Positions 35,600-43,864 of a stretch of DNA of 64,000 bases are shown piece by piece. The DNA is from Desulfurellaceae bacterium bin18 (GTDB lineage: Bacteria; Desulfobacterota; Binatia; Bin18). Below the pieces are notes generated by a model. It searched no databases, was not told where the DNA came from, and saw only the letters and a list, made by a program, of their open reading frames with translations. The translations under genes were made by a program, and so were the position numbers. Numbering within the stretch: the stretch's first letter is position 1; the number at the start of each line of letters is the position of its first letter. The stretch covers positions 1-64,000 of the forward strand of contig MPMI01000032.1 of NCBI GenBank assembly GCA_002238415.1. The letters run 5' to 3'.

Positions 35600-37503
35600 T
35601 TCCACCGACTCATTTTTATGAGCGTTGATTGGATTCGTTCAGCCGAGGCTAAAGACGTAAGCACCATGAATCTGGGCCTTAGTGAAGTCGTACCGTTAAT
35701 CAATGCGAGTATCTCTTTAACATCCATAGTGAATTCGCCCGCCTCTACTATGCAGTATCGCCAATAACTAAATGCAGCATGAGATGTCCTGACTATCGTC
35801 TCCTGTGCTTGATGTGCGAGCTTGAGCGCTACCGCTTTCTCGCCGACGGCCCAATAGGCAATCGCCATACGCTGAAGGAAACTCGGATCCTTGTGGGACG
35901 GGTTCGGCTCCGAGCGGTCGAGTTCAACGGTTCGAGAAAACGGTTCCAAAACGACATCGTGATCTTTTCCCCACATCGCCATACCGTAGTGAAACGCGCT
36001 TCGACTATTCATATCATCGACACTACATCCCCCGTGGCTCAGAAGATCCACCGCTTCGCTGTACATTCCATTCTCAATGTAGGCCACTGCCAAATCTTCT
36101 CTTGTTACTAAACGTTCGTTCTCAGGCAGGTCATTATCTCCAAGGAGCGACTGCAAAACAGATCTAGCGTTCCTACTTTCTTCTTGAGCAAGCACTGATG
36201 ATGCAGAACGCTTTAGGCTGTCCACGAGCCAAGCCCGTTCGTCAGGATCCAATGAAACCACGGCTCTCGACTTCACAACGTCGGGACTACCCGGTCTCGT
36301 TAGCTGTATCGCCCTCCTGACAAGATGCGGGGGCACGTGATCAAACTGTAGGACCTGTAATGCGTCCTCATTCGCGCCGTTTAGATCGCCGTCGTCAATA
36401 CGGAGGCGAGCTCGTCTCAGGTATACTTCGGGTTCGTCATACCCAGCCTCAATTGCACGACCGAACAACGACACCGCCTGCTGCAACTGGCCGTCATCTT
36501 CCCGGAGTACACCAAGGTTGAACAGCACCTCTCCGTCGCTTGAATGCGTGTCTTCAATCTTTTGGAGCTTCTGATCGATTTTCTTTAGGGATTCGTAATC
36601 CGGCCCCCACCCTCGTTCATGCCTGTGTCCGATACAATCTTCAACGTAGCCCAATGCACCCTCTCGGTCTGCTACATTCCGTCTGACCATCTCTTGAACG
36701 ACGTCACGGTACTCCTGCGCGAGACGGCTTCTCGGGCGCTCCTTGGTGAACACTACCTGGTTCAACAGCTTCAAGCTGTTGTATCTATGTACAATCATCG
36801 GTTCCAGCTTGAAGCCTAGCTGGTTCTGAAACGCGTTGATCTGATCGTCCAGAATCCTGTCTTCATCGTCCAGGTCTGGCACGTTGGACATCACGAAATG
36901 GAGTTCAATCTCCTTTTTACGTGGCCCATCGGCTTCCGCGCGAATGTCACGAACAACCTTGGTCAAACCCCGCAAGTTCTGCTCATTCGGAAAAAACAAT
37001 ATCGCTACCGCGTCGGGAAGCTGCCGGGTACAGATACCACTGGTGTCGGTGTGTCCTGTGCGCGAATCAATCAGCACGTAGTCGGGCTTGAGGACCTGTT
37101 TCCACTGCTCCTTGAGATCCTCGAACAGGAGATAACCATCGTGCTGTTCGTAGAGCGCACCCCAGTCAATCTGACTGAAATGCGCAGCGTAGGAATCCTG
37201 GTGGGCACCAGACGGCATGATCCATAGCCCACCGCCTTGGTTACCGATATCGGGAGATTTTCCTACGAATCTATCGACCTCTGGAGCTTGGCCGGAGGCC
37301 ATATACTCGCCAACGAAGTCAACGATCCCTGGAACCTGAGTTTTGGAGTGTAGTATGTCGAAGGTGTCGAGGCCGGGCGCTTCAAGGTCAAAGTCCACCA
37401 CGAGTACCCGACGCCCAGTATTCGCAAGTTCGACGGCGGCGTTCACGAGTGCCATCGTGCGCCCAACGCCACCTTTGAAGGAGTAAAACGTGGTGACGTA
37501 CAT
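35596..37503 (-). CDS. KGGVGR-motif MinD/ParA-like ATPase with TPR repeats
   Basis: 635 aa from ATG 37503. The N-terminal ~250 residues are a SIMIBI-class ATPase with the deviant P-loop YSFKGGVGRTMALVN (Arg in place of Lys), VVDFDLEAPGLD, and the Walker B-like YVLIDSRTGHTDTSG. The rest is helical, with tetratricopeptide-like repeats (EVLFNLGVLREDDGQLQQAVSLFGRAIEAG). This KGGVGR variant has been noted in bacterial conflict systems. It starts 4 bases after the zinc-finger/HTH gene, so the three genes 38454-35596 look like one operon. A sensor or regulatory role for the TPR part is inference. Confidence 0.82.
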   Translation of the reverse strand: MYVTTFYSFKGGVGRTMALVNAAVELANTGRRVLVVDFDLEAPGLDTFDILHSKTQVPGIVDFVGEYMASGQAPEVDRFVGKSPDIGNQGGGLWIMPSGAHQDSYAAHFSQIDWGALYEQHDGYLLFEDLKEQWKQVLKPDYVLIDSRTGHTDTSGICTRQLPDAVAILFFPNEQNLRGLTKVVRDIRAEADGPRKKEIELHFVMSNVPDLDDEDRILDDQINAFQNQLGFKLEPMIVHRYNSLKLLNQVVFTKERPRSRLAQEYRDVVQEMVRRNVADREGALGYVEDCIGHRHERGWGPDYESLKKIDQKLQKIEDTHSSDGEVLFNLGVLREDDGQLQQAVSLFGRAIEAGYDEPEVYLRRARLRIDDGDLNGANEDALQVLQFDHVPPHLVRRAIQLTRPGSPDVVKSRAVVSLDPDERAWLVDSLKRSASSVLAQEESRNARSVLQSLLGDNDLPENERLVTREDLAVAYIENGMYSEAVDLLSHGGCSVDDMNSRSAFHYGMAMWGKDHDVVLEPFSRTVELDRSEPNPSHKDPSFLQRMAIAYWAVGEKAVALKLAHQAQETIVRTSHAAFSYWRYCIVEAGEFTMDVKEILALINGTTSLRPRFMVLTSLASAERIQSTLIKMSRWK

Positions 37504-37507
37504 CTTG

Positions 37508-38077
37508 TCAGGCGACCTTTCGCAAGGAGAAAGACCCTTGTCCTTGTTGATGCCTAGCGATATCGGACTCACTCAACGCCTGGAATTTACCGCCGTTAGG
37601 ATTCACACTAGATGACGATGTCTGTGCAGATGAACCAAACCTTTTAAGCCTTTGCATGTTCAGAGGTAAAGCGAGAAGGCGGAGATACCGATCATTCGCA
37701 AGAGTCTGAATCTTGATGCTGTTTTCCCAACGATTGAGCGTTGCCTCTCCAAGTCCGGTGACCTGCGCGAATTCGTTACGAGATAGGTCGTACGCCTCTC
37801 GAATCCCACGTATCTCTTTCGGTGATAGTACACCGAGATGTGCACAAATCGCCTCATGCTCAAGGTGCTCGGCTTCATCGTCTAAGAATTCAAACTCACA
37901 GGTACTACATCGGCGTAGCGGCAATTCAACTGTCAAATCAACAGTTGATTCTCCAGAGCCGTAGCGAAACGTATGGCGGTATGGTGAGGTCGTAACCGCG
38001 CCTGTCTCTCCGCACTGTGGGCAGGCGTAGTCTCTGTTCTCTGTAGACATCGGGGTTGTCGAGGTGCGAGATTCCAT
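37508..38077 (-). CDS. MqsA/YgiT-type zinc-finger and HTH antitoxin-like regulator
   Basis: 189 aa from ATG 38077 (AAGGGA ribosome site). The N-terminus has a CxxC pair (YACPQCGE) and a second CxxC (RRCSTCEFEF), a YgiT-type zinc-binding domain; residues ~85-130 form an XRE-like helix-turn-helix (IRGIREAYDLSRNEFAQVTGLGEATLNRWE), as in MqsA. The C-terminal ~45 residues are Ser/Gln rich. It lies between a toxin-sized gene and the KGGVGR ATPase. Antitoxin and autoregulator is the likely role. Confidence 0.83.
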   Translation of the reverse strand: MESRTSTTPMSTENRDYACPQCGETGAVTTSPYRHTFRYGSGESTVDLTVELPLRRCSTCEFEFLDDEAEHLEHEAICAHLGVLSPKEIRGIREAYDLSRNEFAQVTGLGEATLNRWENSIKIQTLANDRYLRLLALPLNMQRLKRFGSSAQTSSSSVNPNGGKFQALSESDIARHQQGQGSFSLRKVA

Positions 38078-38088
38078 TCGCAAATCCC

Positions 38089-38454
38089 TTATTCCGGCTC
38101 TGAATAATGAAAGCTACGCCCGATGATTTTTCCAGAGCCCAATTGGAGCTTGACGTACAGAGGTGGGCTGTTTGGCTCAAGATCGATTTTCATGACATAG
38201 CCTTTGGCTCCCGGAGGCTTTTGGAGTTCAATAGTTTCCACATCGTGCCCGTCTTCTAACTTGTCGGCAATCAGTTCCCATGCCGAGGCATGAGTAAAAT
38301 GGGTCCAGAGCCTTCCAGCCGGGTCACGAACCTTTCCAGGCCGCCAGTCTGTCGGACGGTCGCGGCTGAACTCGGTCACGCGAGCATTGCTTCGCCTTGC
38401 GAGGACAACAAGTTGGTGCCTTATCGAGTCGTCGATACTCACAGGAGCGACCAT
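38089..38454 (-). CDS. toxin-like protein, possible MqsR/RelE-type fold
   Basis: 121 aa, small and soluble, first gene of the three-gene cassette, 11 bases before the antitoxin-like gene. The C-terminal strand pair PLYVKLQLGSGKIIGRSFHYSE resembles the end of MqsR-type toxins (YLKI...VSF pattern), and the gene order toxin then YgiT-type protein is that of mqsRA. The N-terminal half (HFTHASAWELIADKLEDGHDVETIELQKPPGAKGY) is unusual and I do not recognise it. Function as a toxin is inference from position and size. Confidence 0.6.
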   Translation of the reverse strand: MVAPVSIDDSIRHQLVVLARRSNARVTEFSRDRPTDWRPGKVRDPAGRLWTHFTHASAWELIADKLEDGHDVETIELQKPPGAKGYVMKIDLEPNSPPLYVKLQLGSGKIIGRSFHYSEPE

Positions 38455-38487
38455 TCCATGCGTTTTGGCGAGATTCCATCAGGACCA

Positions 38488-38538
38488 ATCATATGATCTA
38501 TCAGGGCCTGGCGCAAGACCACAATTCGATCATATGGT
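38488..38538. promoter_or_regulatory. paired ATCATATGAT-type operator candidates upstream of toxin-like operon
   Basis: A perfect 10-base palindrome ATCATATGAT (38488-38497) and a near copy ATCATATGGT (38529-38538) lie 35 to 85 bases before the toxin-like gene start, centre-to-centre 41 bases apart (about four helical turns). MqsA-type proteins autoregulate through palindromes in this position. A TATAGT -10-like box follows on the minus strand side. Binding is untested. Confidence 0.4.
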
Positions 38539-38667
38539 AGCACTATAATTCTTTCATACGACGAGGAGTACTGAACGGATCTACCCAAAATGTAATGTAT
38601 AGATGGGACCGCAGAGAATTCTATGACCAGCAAGGGGTTTTTATTGCATGCCCCTTTGATATAGCGT

Positions 38668-39636
38668 CTACTCCTTGGCTTTTTTTACCGCCTCGGTCAA
38701 CTCGGGCACGGCCTTGAACAGGTCCGCGATCAAGCCGTAGTCAGCCACATTGAAAATCGGGGCGTCAGGGTCTTTATTCACCGCCACAATGACCTTCGAG
38801 TCCTTCATGCCGGCTAAGTGCTGAATCGCACCGGAAATCCCCACCGCAATATACAACTCCGGCGCCACGACCTTCCCGGTCTGCCCGACTTGCAGATCGT
38901 TGGGGACAAAGCCAGCATCAACTGCGGCCCGACTGGCACCCATGGCCGCATTCAGCTCGTTCACCAACGGCTCCAGATAGGTGGTGAAATTCTCGCCCGA
39001 CTTCAGCCCACGCCCGCCCGACACGACAATGCTGGCTTCCGTCAGGTTGGGCCGGTCGGACTTGGTTTCATTAAATTCAACAAACTGCATTTTGGTTGCG
39101 TCTGCGTCGAGGCTGACACTGACCTGTTCCACTACGGACTGATCTCCTGGCTGAGCGGCGTCAAAGGCGGTACTGCGAACAGACACGACTTTGATCGTGT
39201 CCGCAAGCGTCACGGTTGCCGTCGTATTGCCGGCATACATGGGCCGCTGCAAGGTTCCATCGTCATGAAAGCTCACCACATCGCTGGCCATGCCCACTCC
39301 CAGTCGGGCCGCCACACGCGGCAAAAGATCTTTGCCCACCGCCGTCGCCGTCGCCGCCAACAGCGTAACATCGTTTGCCTGCACGAGCTGTTCGAGCGTG
39401 GCCGCATAGGCGTCCGCGAGATAGTTCTCCAATGCCACATCATTGACGGCCAAGACCTTGGCCGCCCCGTAGCCGGCTGCTTCGCTTGCGGCGTCAGCGG
39501 TGTCCGCGCCCAAGACGGCCACGAGTACGTCACCGCCGAGTTTACTTGCCGCGTCTTTACCGGCTTGAATGGCAATCAACGAACTCTTGGGGACACGCCC
39601 TTTTTGAGTTTCTGCAAAAATCAGTATATTTCCCAT
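38668..39636 (-). CDS. etfA: electron transfer flavoprotein alpha subunit
   Basis: 322 aa. The C-terminal FAD-binding signature is present ([48 protein letters not shown]). Together with EtfB it takes electrons from acyl-CoA dehydrogenases and passes them to the quinone pool. Located 60 bases after etfB. Confidence 0.95.
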   Translation of the reverse strand: MGNILIFAETQKGRVPKSSLIAIQAGKDAASKLGGDVLVAVLGADTADAASEAAGYGAAKVLAVNDVALENYLADAYAATLEQLVQANDVTLLAATATAVGKDLLPRVAARLGVGMASDVVSFHDDGTLQRPMYAGNTTATVTLADTIKVVSVRSTAFDAAQPGDQSVVEQVSVSLDADATKMQFVEFNETKSDRPNLTEASIVVSGGRGLKSGENFTTYLEPLVNELNAAMGASRAAVDAGFVPNDLQVGQTGKVVAPELYIAVGISGAIQHLAGMKDSKVIVAVNKDPDAPIFNVADYGLIADLFKAVPELTEAVKKAKE

Positions 39637-39696
39637 TCTTTTCGTCTCCAGATGTCATCGCATGGTGCCAGACCCAACATACACCGCACAGTACCG

Positions 39697-40452
39697 TTAG
39701 AGCACTTTCGCCTCGTCGTGCAGCAGACCAATCAACTCTTCCACGGTCTCCACTTTTTTGCCGGCCTCTTTCTGGGTTGGCGGCTCAAGGCTATTGATCA
39801 TCAAGCGAGGGGCAATATCAACGCCGAGGTCTGTCGCGACAATTTCTTTGATCTCTTTTTTGCGCGCCTTCATAATTCCCGGCAGGGAGGCGTAGCGGGG
39901 CTCGTTGAGTCGTAAATCAGAGGTAATAATACCGGGCAGGGCAAAGCCGATTGTCTCCAGCCCCCCGTCCACTTCGCGCGTAACCTTGACGGCTTGTTGG
40001 TCATCGGACAGCACAACTTCAGAGGCAAAGGTCGCTTGGGGCCAGCCCAACAGCGCCGCCAGCATCTGGCCGGCTTGATTGGCGTCGTCGTCAATCGCCT
40101 GTTTGCCCATGAGAACAAGTTGAGGGCTTTCGTCTTCAACAATTTTGGCCAGGATTCGGGCAACGGCCAAGGAATCCAAGTCTTGGTCACAGCCAACCAA
40201 GATGGCTCGATCAGCGCCCATCGCCAGTCCGGTCCTGAGCTGCTCGGTCACCACACTATCGCCAATACTGACTAACACCACCTCACCAGAGCCCATTTTT
40301 TCCTTGATGCGCAGGGCTTCCTCAAGAGCGATCTCATCAAACGGGTTGATGACATATTTGATATTATCTGTCTCAATGCCAGATCCATCAGATTTCACAC
40401 GGATCGTTGTCTCCGGGTCAGGGACCCGTTTGACCGTCACAAGTACTTTCAC
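39697..40452 (-). CDS. etfB: electron transfer flavoprotein beta subunit
   Basis: 251 aa. Starts MKVLVTVKRVPDPETTIRVK and has the family segments NPFDEIALEEALRIKEK and VLMGKQAIDDDANQAGQMLAALLGWPQATFA. It binds AMP and docks onto EtfA. First gene of the etfBA pair; acyl-CoA oxidation genes are nearby. Confidence 0.95.
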   Translation of the reverse strand: MKVLVTVKRVPDPETTIRVKSDGSGIETDNIKYVINPFDEIALEEALRIKEKMGSGEVVLVSIGDSVVTEQLRTGLAMGADRAILVGCDQDLDSLAVARILAKIVEDESPQLVLMGKQAIDDDANQAGQMLAALLGWPQATFASEVVLSDDQQAVKVTREVDGGLETIGFALPGIITSDLRLNEPRYASLPGIMKARKKEIKEIVATDLGVDIAPRLMINSLEPPTQKEAGKKVETVEELIGLLHDEAKVL

Positions 40453-40586
40453 CAGCGTTTTCCTCCTGTCATAAATTGCGCAAGTATGGCTCGCTTCAGG
40501 CGCGGCCTCTAGTTCAACGCTTCACACCCTGGCTGTCAAGCGTGCACAGACCGTTAGGCCGGGCTATCTGCCCCGACCTGTCCAAC

Positions 40587-41366
40587 TCAGGAAATCGGAT
40601 GACCAAGACGGCTGGAGAGTTCTTTCCCCGCCTGGATGGCCAGAGGGACCAACTCTTGTTCAAGCCGCTCCAGCCCAATCCGATAGGCAGGGCCGCTGAC
40701 CGCTAGGCTCCCGACGACCGTCCGGGTGTAATCTCTGATCGGTACGGCCACCGTTCGCACATCGGTCAGGTGCTCACCGTTTTCAAGCGCATAGCCTTTC
40801 TGTGCCACCTCGTTGAGTTGGGCTTCGAGCAACGTGCGGTCGGTAATGGTTCGCTCGGTATGCGTCTGGAGCGAATCGAGCAGTGCACGTTGTGCATCTT
40901 CTCTGGTCTCAAAGGCTAAATGGATTTTCCCCGCAGCCGTACAGTGCAGTGGCAGGCTCTCCCCAATATGCGAGACAATGCGAACGGCTTGGTCGGGTTC
41001 AACCATGTCAACCGGCACAACTTTTCCCTGCCGCATAACGGTCACATAGGCCGTCTCACGACAGGACTGGACAACCTCACCCAGAACCGGCTTGGCTTGT
41101 TGCAACAGCCCCATGTGTTGGATATAGGTCTGCCCGAGTTGCAAGCACTTTGTGCCCAGACGATAGTTTTCAGTCGAACGGTTCTGTTCGATATAGCCGC
41201 GTGATTCCAATGTTGCTAGGATTCGGAAGACATTGTTTTTGTGAAGGGTGAGCCGTTTGCTCAGTTCGGTCACACCGAGCTCCGCATCGGTATGGAATTG
41301 CTCAAGAACATCAAGGGCATGGGCGACCGCTTGGATAATATAATTGCTTTTTTCTCGTCGCACCAC
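40587..41366 (-). CDS. IclR-family transcriptional regulator
   Basis: 259 aa from a GTG at 41366 (AAGGAG ribosome site). An N-terminal winged helix (VAHALDVLEQFHTDAELGVTELSKRLTLHKNNVFRILATLESRGYI) is followed by the IclR effector domain (LPLHCTAAGKIHLAF; GYALENGEHLTDVRTVAVPI). These regulators control catabolic operons and often themselves. Divergent from an N-formylglutamate amidohydrolase-like gene and next to etfBA; the shared upstream gap holds an operator-like inverted repeat. Confidence 0.92.
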   Translation of the reverse strand: MVRREKSNYIIQAVAHALDVLEQFHTDAELGVTELSKRLTLHKNNVFRILATLESRGYIEQNRSTENYRLGTKCLQLGQTYIQHMGLLQQAKPVLGEVVQSCRETAYVTVMRQGKVVPVDMVEPDQAVRIVSHIGESLPLHCTAAGKIHLAFETREDAQRALLDSLQTHTERTITDRTLLEAQLNEVAQKGYALENGEHLTDVRTVAVPIRDYTRTVVGSLAVSGPAYRIGLERLEQELVPLAIQAGKELSSRLGHPIS

Positions 41367-41389
41367 GGTATCTCCTTAGCCGGAAACGC

Positions 41390-41417
41390 GAACGGTTTTC
41401 TAATGGAAAAACTGTTC
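41390..41417. promoter_or_regulatory. operator-like inverted repeat between iclR-type gene and divergent gene
   Basis: Arms GAACGGTTTT and AAAACTGTTC are complementary at 9 of 10 positions around an 8-base spacer, placed 24 bases upstream of the IclR-type start. This size and position fit an IclR autoregulatory site that could also control the divergent gene at 41479. Confidence 0.5.
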
Positions 41418-41478
41418 TAATTTAAACCCCATTCGGTTGTCAACAGAGTTATAAAATTGTTTTGCAGGGATTTTCGAC

Positions 41479-42213
41479 GTGAGCGCAGCGTCTTCCTTCA
41501 CGATTCTCAACCCGAACGGCACCTTTCCGGTGGTGCTCACTTGTGAACACGCGTCCTACGCGCTCCCGCCCGAATACGGGACGCTCGGAATTCCTGCCGA
41601 CGAGTTGCGGCGACATATCGGCTGGGACATCGGTGCGCGAGCGGTTGTCCAAGAGATCATTCAACATATTGATTCCACGGCTATTTTATCGCAATACTCA
41701 CGCCTCTTGATTGACTGCAACCGTGACCTGTCAGACGACGACCTCATTATTCCCGAGAGCGATGGCACGCGCGTTCCTGCCAATATGCATCTGACCGAGG
41801 CAGAGCAACGGCGGCGTATCAGGCAATTCTATCAGCCCTATCATGCGGCTATTGACCACGCGCTGGCGCAAAAAATACCAGCGCCTGTTCTTCTGCTCAG
41901 TGTTCACAGCTTTACTCCGGTCCTCGGTGAGAAAAAAAGATCGTTTGATTTGGGCATTTTATTTGACCGCTACGAAGACCTCGCTCGGGAGTTTGGACAA
42001 GGGCTGAGCCATGCCGGCTATCGGGTGCGCTCTAACGAGCCCTACTCTGGTTATGAGGGTCTTATCTTCAGCGCCCGGAGTCATGGCGAGCGTCATAATC
42101 TTGTCTATCTCGAAATCGAAATCAATAACGGCTTGTTGCTGGACAGGACGAATATTGCCGCAATGGGTCAAAAGCTGAGCCAGGTGCTCACGGCCGTGTT
42201 TCCTTCACGCTGA
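41479..42213 (+). CDS. N-formylglutamate amidohydrolase family protein
   Basis: 244 aa from a GTG at 41479. Contains the zinc-site start VVLTCEHASYALPPEYG, and later IDCNRDLSD, VHSFTP and a C-terminal LVYLEIEINNGLL, all family hallmarks. Enzymes of this family release formate or related acyl groups from N-formyl amino acids. With the formyltransferase-like gene downstream this suggests a small formyl-group cluster, but the substrate is not certain. Confidence 0.88.
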   Translation: MSAASSFTILNPNGTFPVVLTCEHASYALPPEYGTLGIPADELRRHIGWDIGARAVVQEIIQHIDSTAILSQYSRLLIDCNRDLSDDDLIIPESDGTRVPANMHLTEAEQRRRIRQFYQPYHAAIDHALAQKIPAPVLLLSVHSFTPVLGEKKRSFDLGILFDRYEDLAREFGQGLSHAGYRVRSNEPYSGYEGLIFSARSHGERHNLVYLEIEINNGLLLDRTNIAAMGQKLSQVLTAVFPSR

Positions 42214-42222
42214 AAACACCCC

Positions 42223-42276
42223 AAAGAATAAACGTATCCTCCAATCAGATAAAAAAGCTGGACACGTTTACTCTTT
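42223..42276. repeat. palindromic element, copy 5
   Basis: Arms AAAGAATAAACGTATCC and GGACACGTTTACTCTTT match at 15 of 17 positions. Read on the minus strand the core is AGCTTTTTTATCTGATTGGA, nearly identical to copies 7 and 8. It fills the gap between the amidohydrolase and formyltransferase-like genes. Confidence 0.85.
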
Positions 42277-42319
42277 GCCAACAGACGGTCAAACGTACCG
42301 TACGGAAAGGAGAACCCCC

Positions 42320-43234
42320 ATGCGTATTATTCTCATCGGTCAAGCCGCGTTTGCGGAGAAAACACTCGATAAGCTCAGAGATAAGGGCGAGGACGTCCTG
42401 GCGGTGTTCTGCCCGCCGGATAGAGTCGAGGGAAAGTTTGATCCGGTCAAGAAGCGGGCAGGGGAACTCGATATTCCCGTGTATCAACACCGCTCCATGA
42501 AGGGCCCTGAGGTCCTGGAACAATTTCAAGCACTCGACGCTGATCTTGCAGTGTTGGCATTTGTGACCCAAATTGTCCCGCCCCCAGTGTTTGGCGCGCC
42601 CAAACTCGGCAGTATTTGTTTTCACCCTTCGCTTTTACCCAAGTATCGCGGCGGGAGTGCGATTAACTGGACCCTGATCAATGGTGAGAAAAAGACCGGC
42701 ATCTCCTGGTTCTGGGTAGACGAGGGCATTGATACCGGTCCGATACTGATTCAAAAAGAAGTCGAGATCGGCCCAGAGGATACAACCGGAACCCTGTACT
42801 TCAATAAGCTCTTCCCGCTCGGTATTGAGGCTGCTGGTGAAGCGATCGATCTGATCCACGCTGGCAGTCCGCCACGTATTGTCCAAGACGAATCCCAAGC
42901 CAATTACGATCCGTTGTGTCGGGATGAACACTCCGGCATTGACTGGTCCCAGCCAGCGCAAGCCGTCTTCGATCATATACGCGGCTGCGACCCGCAGCCC
43001 GGCGCATCGACACTCTGGCAGGGGCAGAAAATTCGCCTGTATGACTGTCGCCTGCAGCCTACCGGTGGGCCGGCGACACCGGGACAAGTGGTCGCTCTTG
43101 GGGACGGGACTGTCAGTATTGCCCTGAACGGTGGCACGGTCGTAGCCAAGAAATTGCGTGGTGAGCAGGGCAAAATCGCCGCCGATGAACTCGCCGGGCA
43201 TATTGGACTTGAGGTCGGGTCCCAACTCGGCTGA
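42320..43234 (+). CDS. formyltransferase-like protein (10-formyl-THF binding, Fmt/FDH N-domain type)
   Basis: 304 aa from ATG 42320, after AAAGGAGAA. The N-terminal Rossmann-like domain has the folate/catalytic motif CFHPSLLPKYRGGSAINW and a later SWFWVDEGIDTGPI; the C-terminal domain is Fmt-like. The sequence resembles the hydrolase domain of 10-formyltetrahydrofolate dehydrogenase more than true Met-tRNA formyltransferase, so it probably moves or releases formyl groups in one-carbon metabolism. A separate fmt is not in the window, so tRNA formylation cannot be excluded. Confidence 0.82.
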   Translation: MRIILIGQAAFAEKTLDKLRDKGEDVLAVFCPPDRVEGKFDPVKKRAGELDIPVYQHRSMKGPEVLEQFQALDADLAVLAFVTQIVPPPVFGAPKLGSICFHPSLLPKYRGGSAINWTLINGEKKTGISWFWVDEGIDTGPILIQKEVEIGPEDTTGTLYFNKLFPLGIEAAGEAIDLIHAGSPPRIVQDESQANYDPLCRDEHSGIDWSQPAQAVFDHIRGCDPQPGASTLWQGQKIRLYDCRLQPTGGPATPGQVVALGDGTVSIALNGGTVVAKKLRGEQGKIAADELAGHIGLEVGSQLG

Positions 43235-43249
43235 GAGCCATGTCAGTGC

Positions 43250-43275
43250 GTAGGGGCAACGCGGCTTGCCCCTAC
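43250..43275. repeat. perfect GTAGGGGCAA / TTGCCCCTAC palindrome
   Basis: Perfect 10-base arms with a 6-base loop, between two convergent genes, so it may also work as a bidirectional terminator. Related to the inverted repeat at 7598-7624. Confidence 0.65.
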
Positions 43276-43324
43276 GGATTCACGAGAATACGTGTACGCG
43301 CACACGGTCCTCGTCTTTCCCCAT

Positions 43325-43846
43325 CTACTCTGCTTCGATGGGCTCAAGCTCGACCAGAACCTGACCAAGTTCGACGAGGTCTCCGTCGGCCACATGGATG
43401 CTCGCCACACGGGCATGCCCCTCGGCAGCCAGGGCATTCTCCATTTTCATCGCTTCGAGCAGCACGAGGGTTTGACCGTCTTCGACGACCTCGCCTGTGA
43501 CGACTTTGACGTCGAGAATTTTACCCGGCATAGGAGAGCGGATCTCAGGCTCAAAGCTCCCGCTCGTCCCCCGCTGACGGGCGCGGGCGTGTCTGGGAGG
43601 AGTGTGATTGAATTCGTAGGTCCGGCCCTCGATGGATATCAGGCTGCGGTCGCCATCCCGGACCACATAGGCATGAAGAGGATGACCATCAACGAGGAAG
43701 GTGATCGTATCATCCCGAATAGCGGCCACGTGTGCCGGTTGCTGAGCCTGTCCGTTCCAGACCAAGTCGTATACATCGTCACTATCGCCGTGTTGGTTAT
43801 ATTCCAGCGCCAGTTCTTCACCCTCAACATAGAGTAAGGTCTTCAT
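43325..43846 (-). CDS. biotin carboxyl carrier protein (acyl-CoA carboxylase type)
   Basis: 173 aa. The C-terminal ~75 residues are a biotinyl domain (RSPMPGKILDVKVVTGEVVEDGQ) with the biotin Lys in LLEAMKMENALA. The N-terminal half (DRSLISIEGRTYEF) is like the linker/BT region of propionyl- or methylcrotonyl-CoA carboxylase alpha chains, here split off as a separate gene. It follows the biotin carboxylase gene by 18 bases. Confidence 0.9.
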   Translation of the reverse strand: MKTLLYVEGEELALEYNQHGDSDDVYDLVWNGQAQQPAHVAAIRDDTITFLVDGHPLHAYVVRDGDRSLISIEGRTYEFNHTPPRHARARQRGTSGSFEPEIRSPMPGKILDVKVVTGEVVEDGQTLVLLEAMKMENALAAEGHARVASIHVADGDLVELGQVLVELEPIEAE

Positions 43847-43864
43847 TTCAGAATACTTCGGGTA

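Noticed and set aside
34691-35767. 358-codon plus-strand frame opposite the acyl-CoA carboxylase
   Set aside because: Antisense shadow of a well-conserved carboxylase gene in GC-rich DNA.
38818-39915. 365-codon plus-strand frame opposite etfA/etfB
   Set aside because: Antisense shadow of conserved electron-transfer flavoprotein genes.
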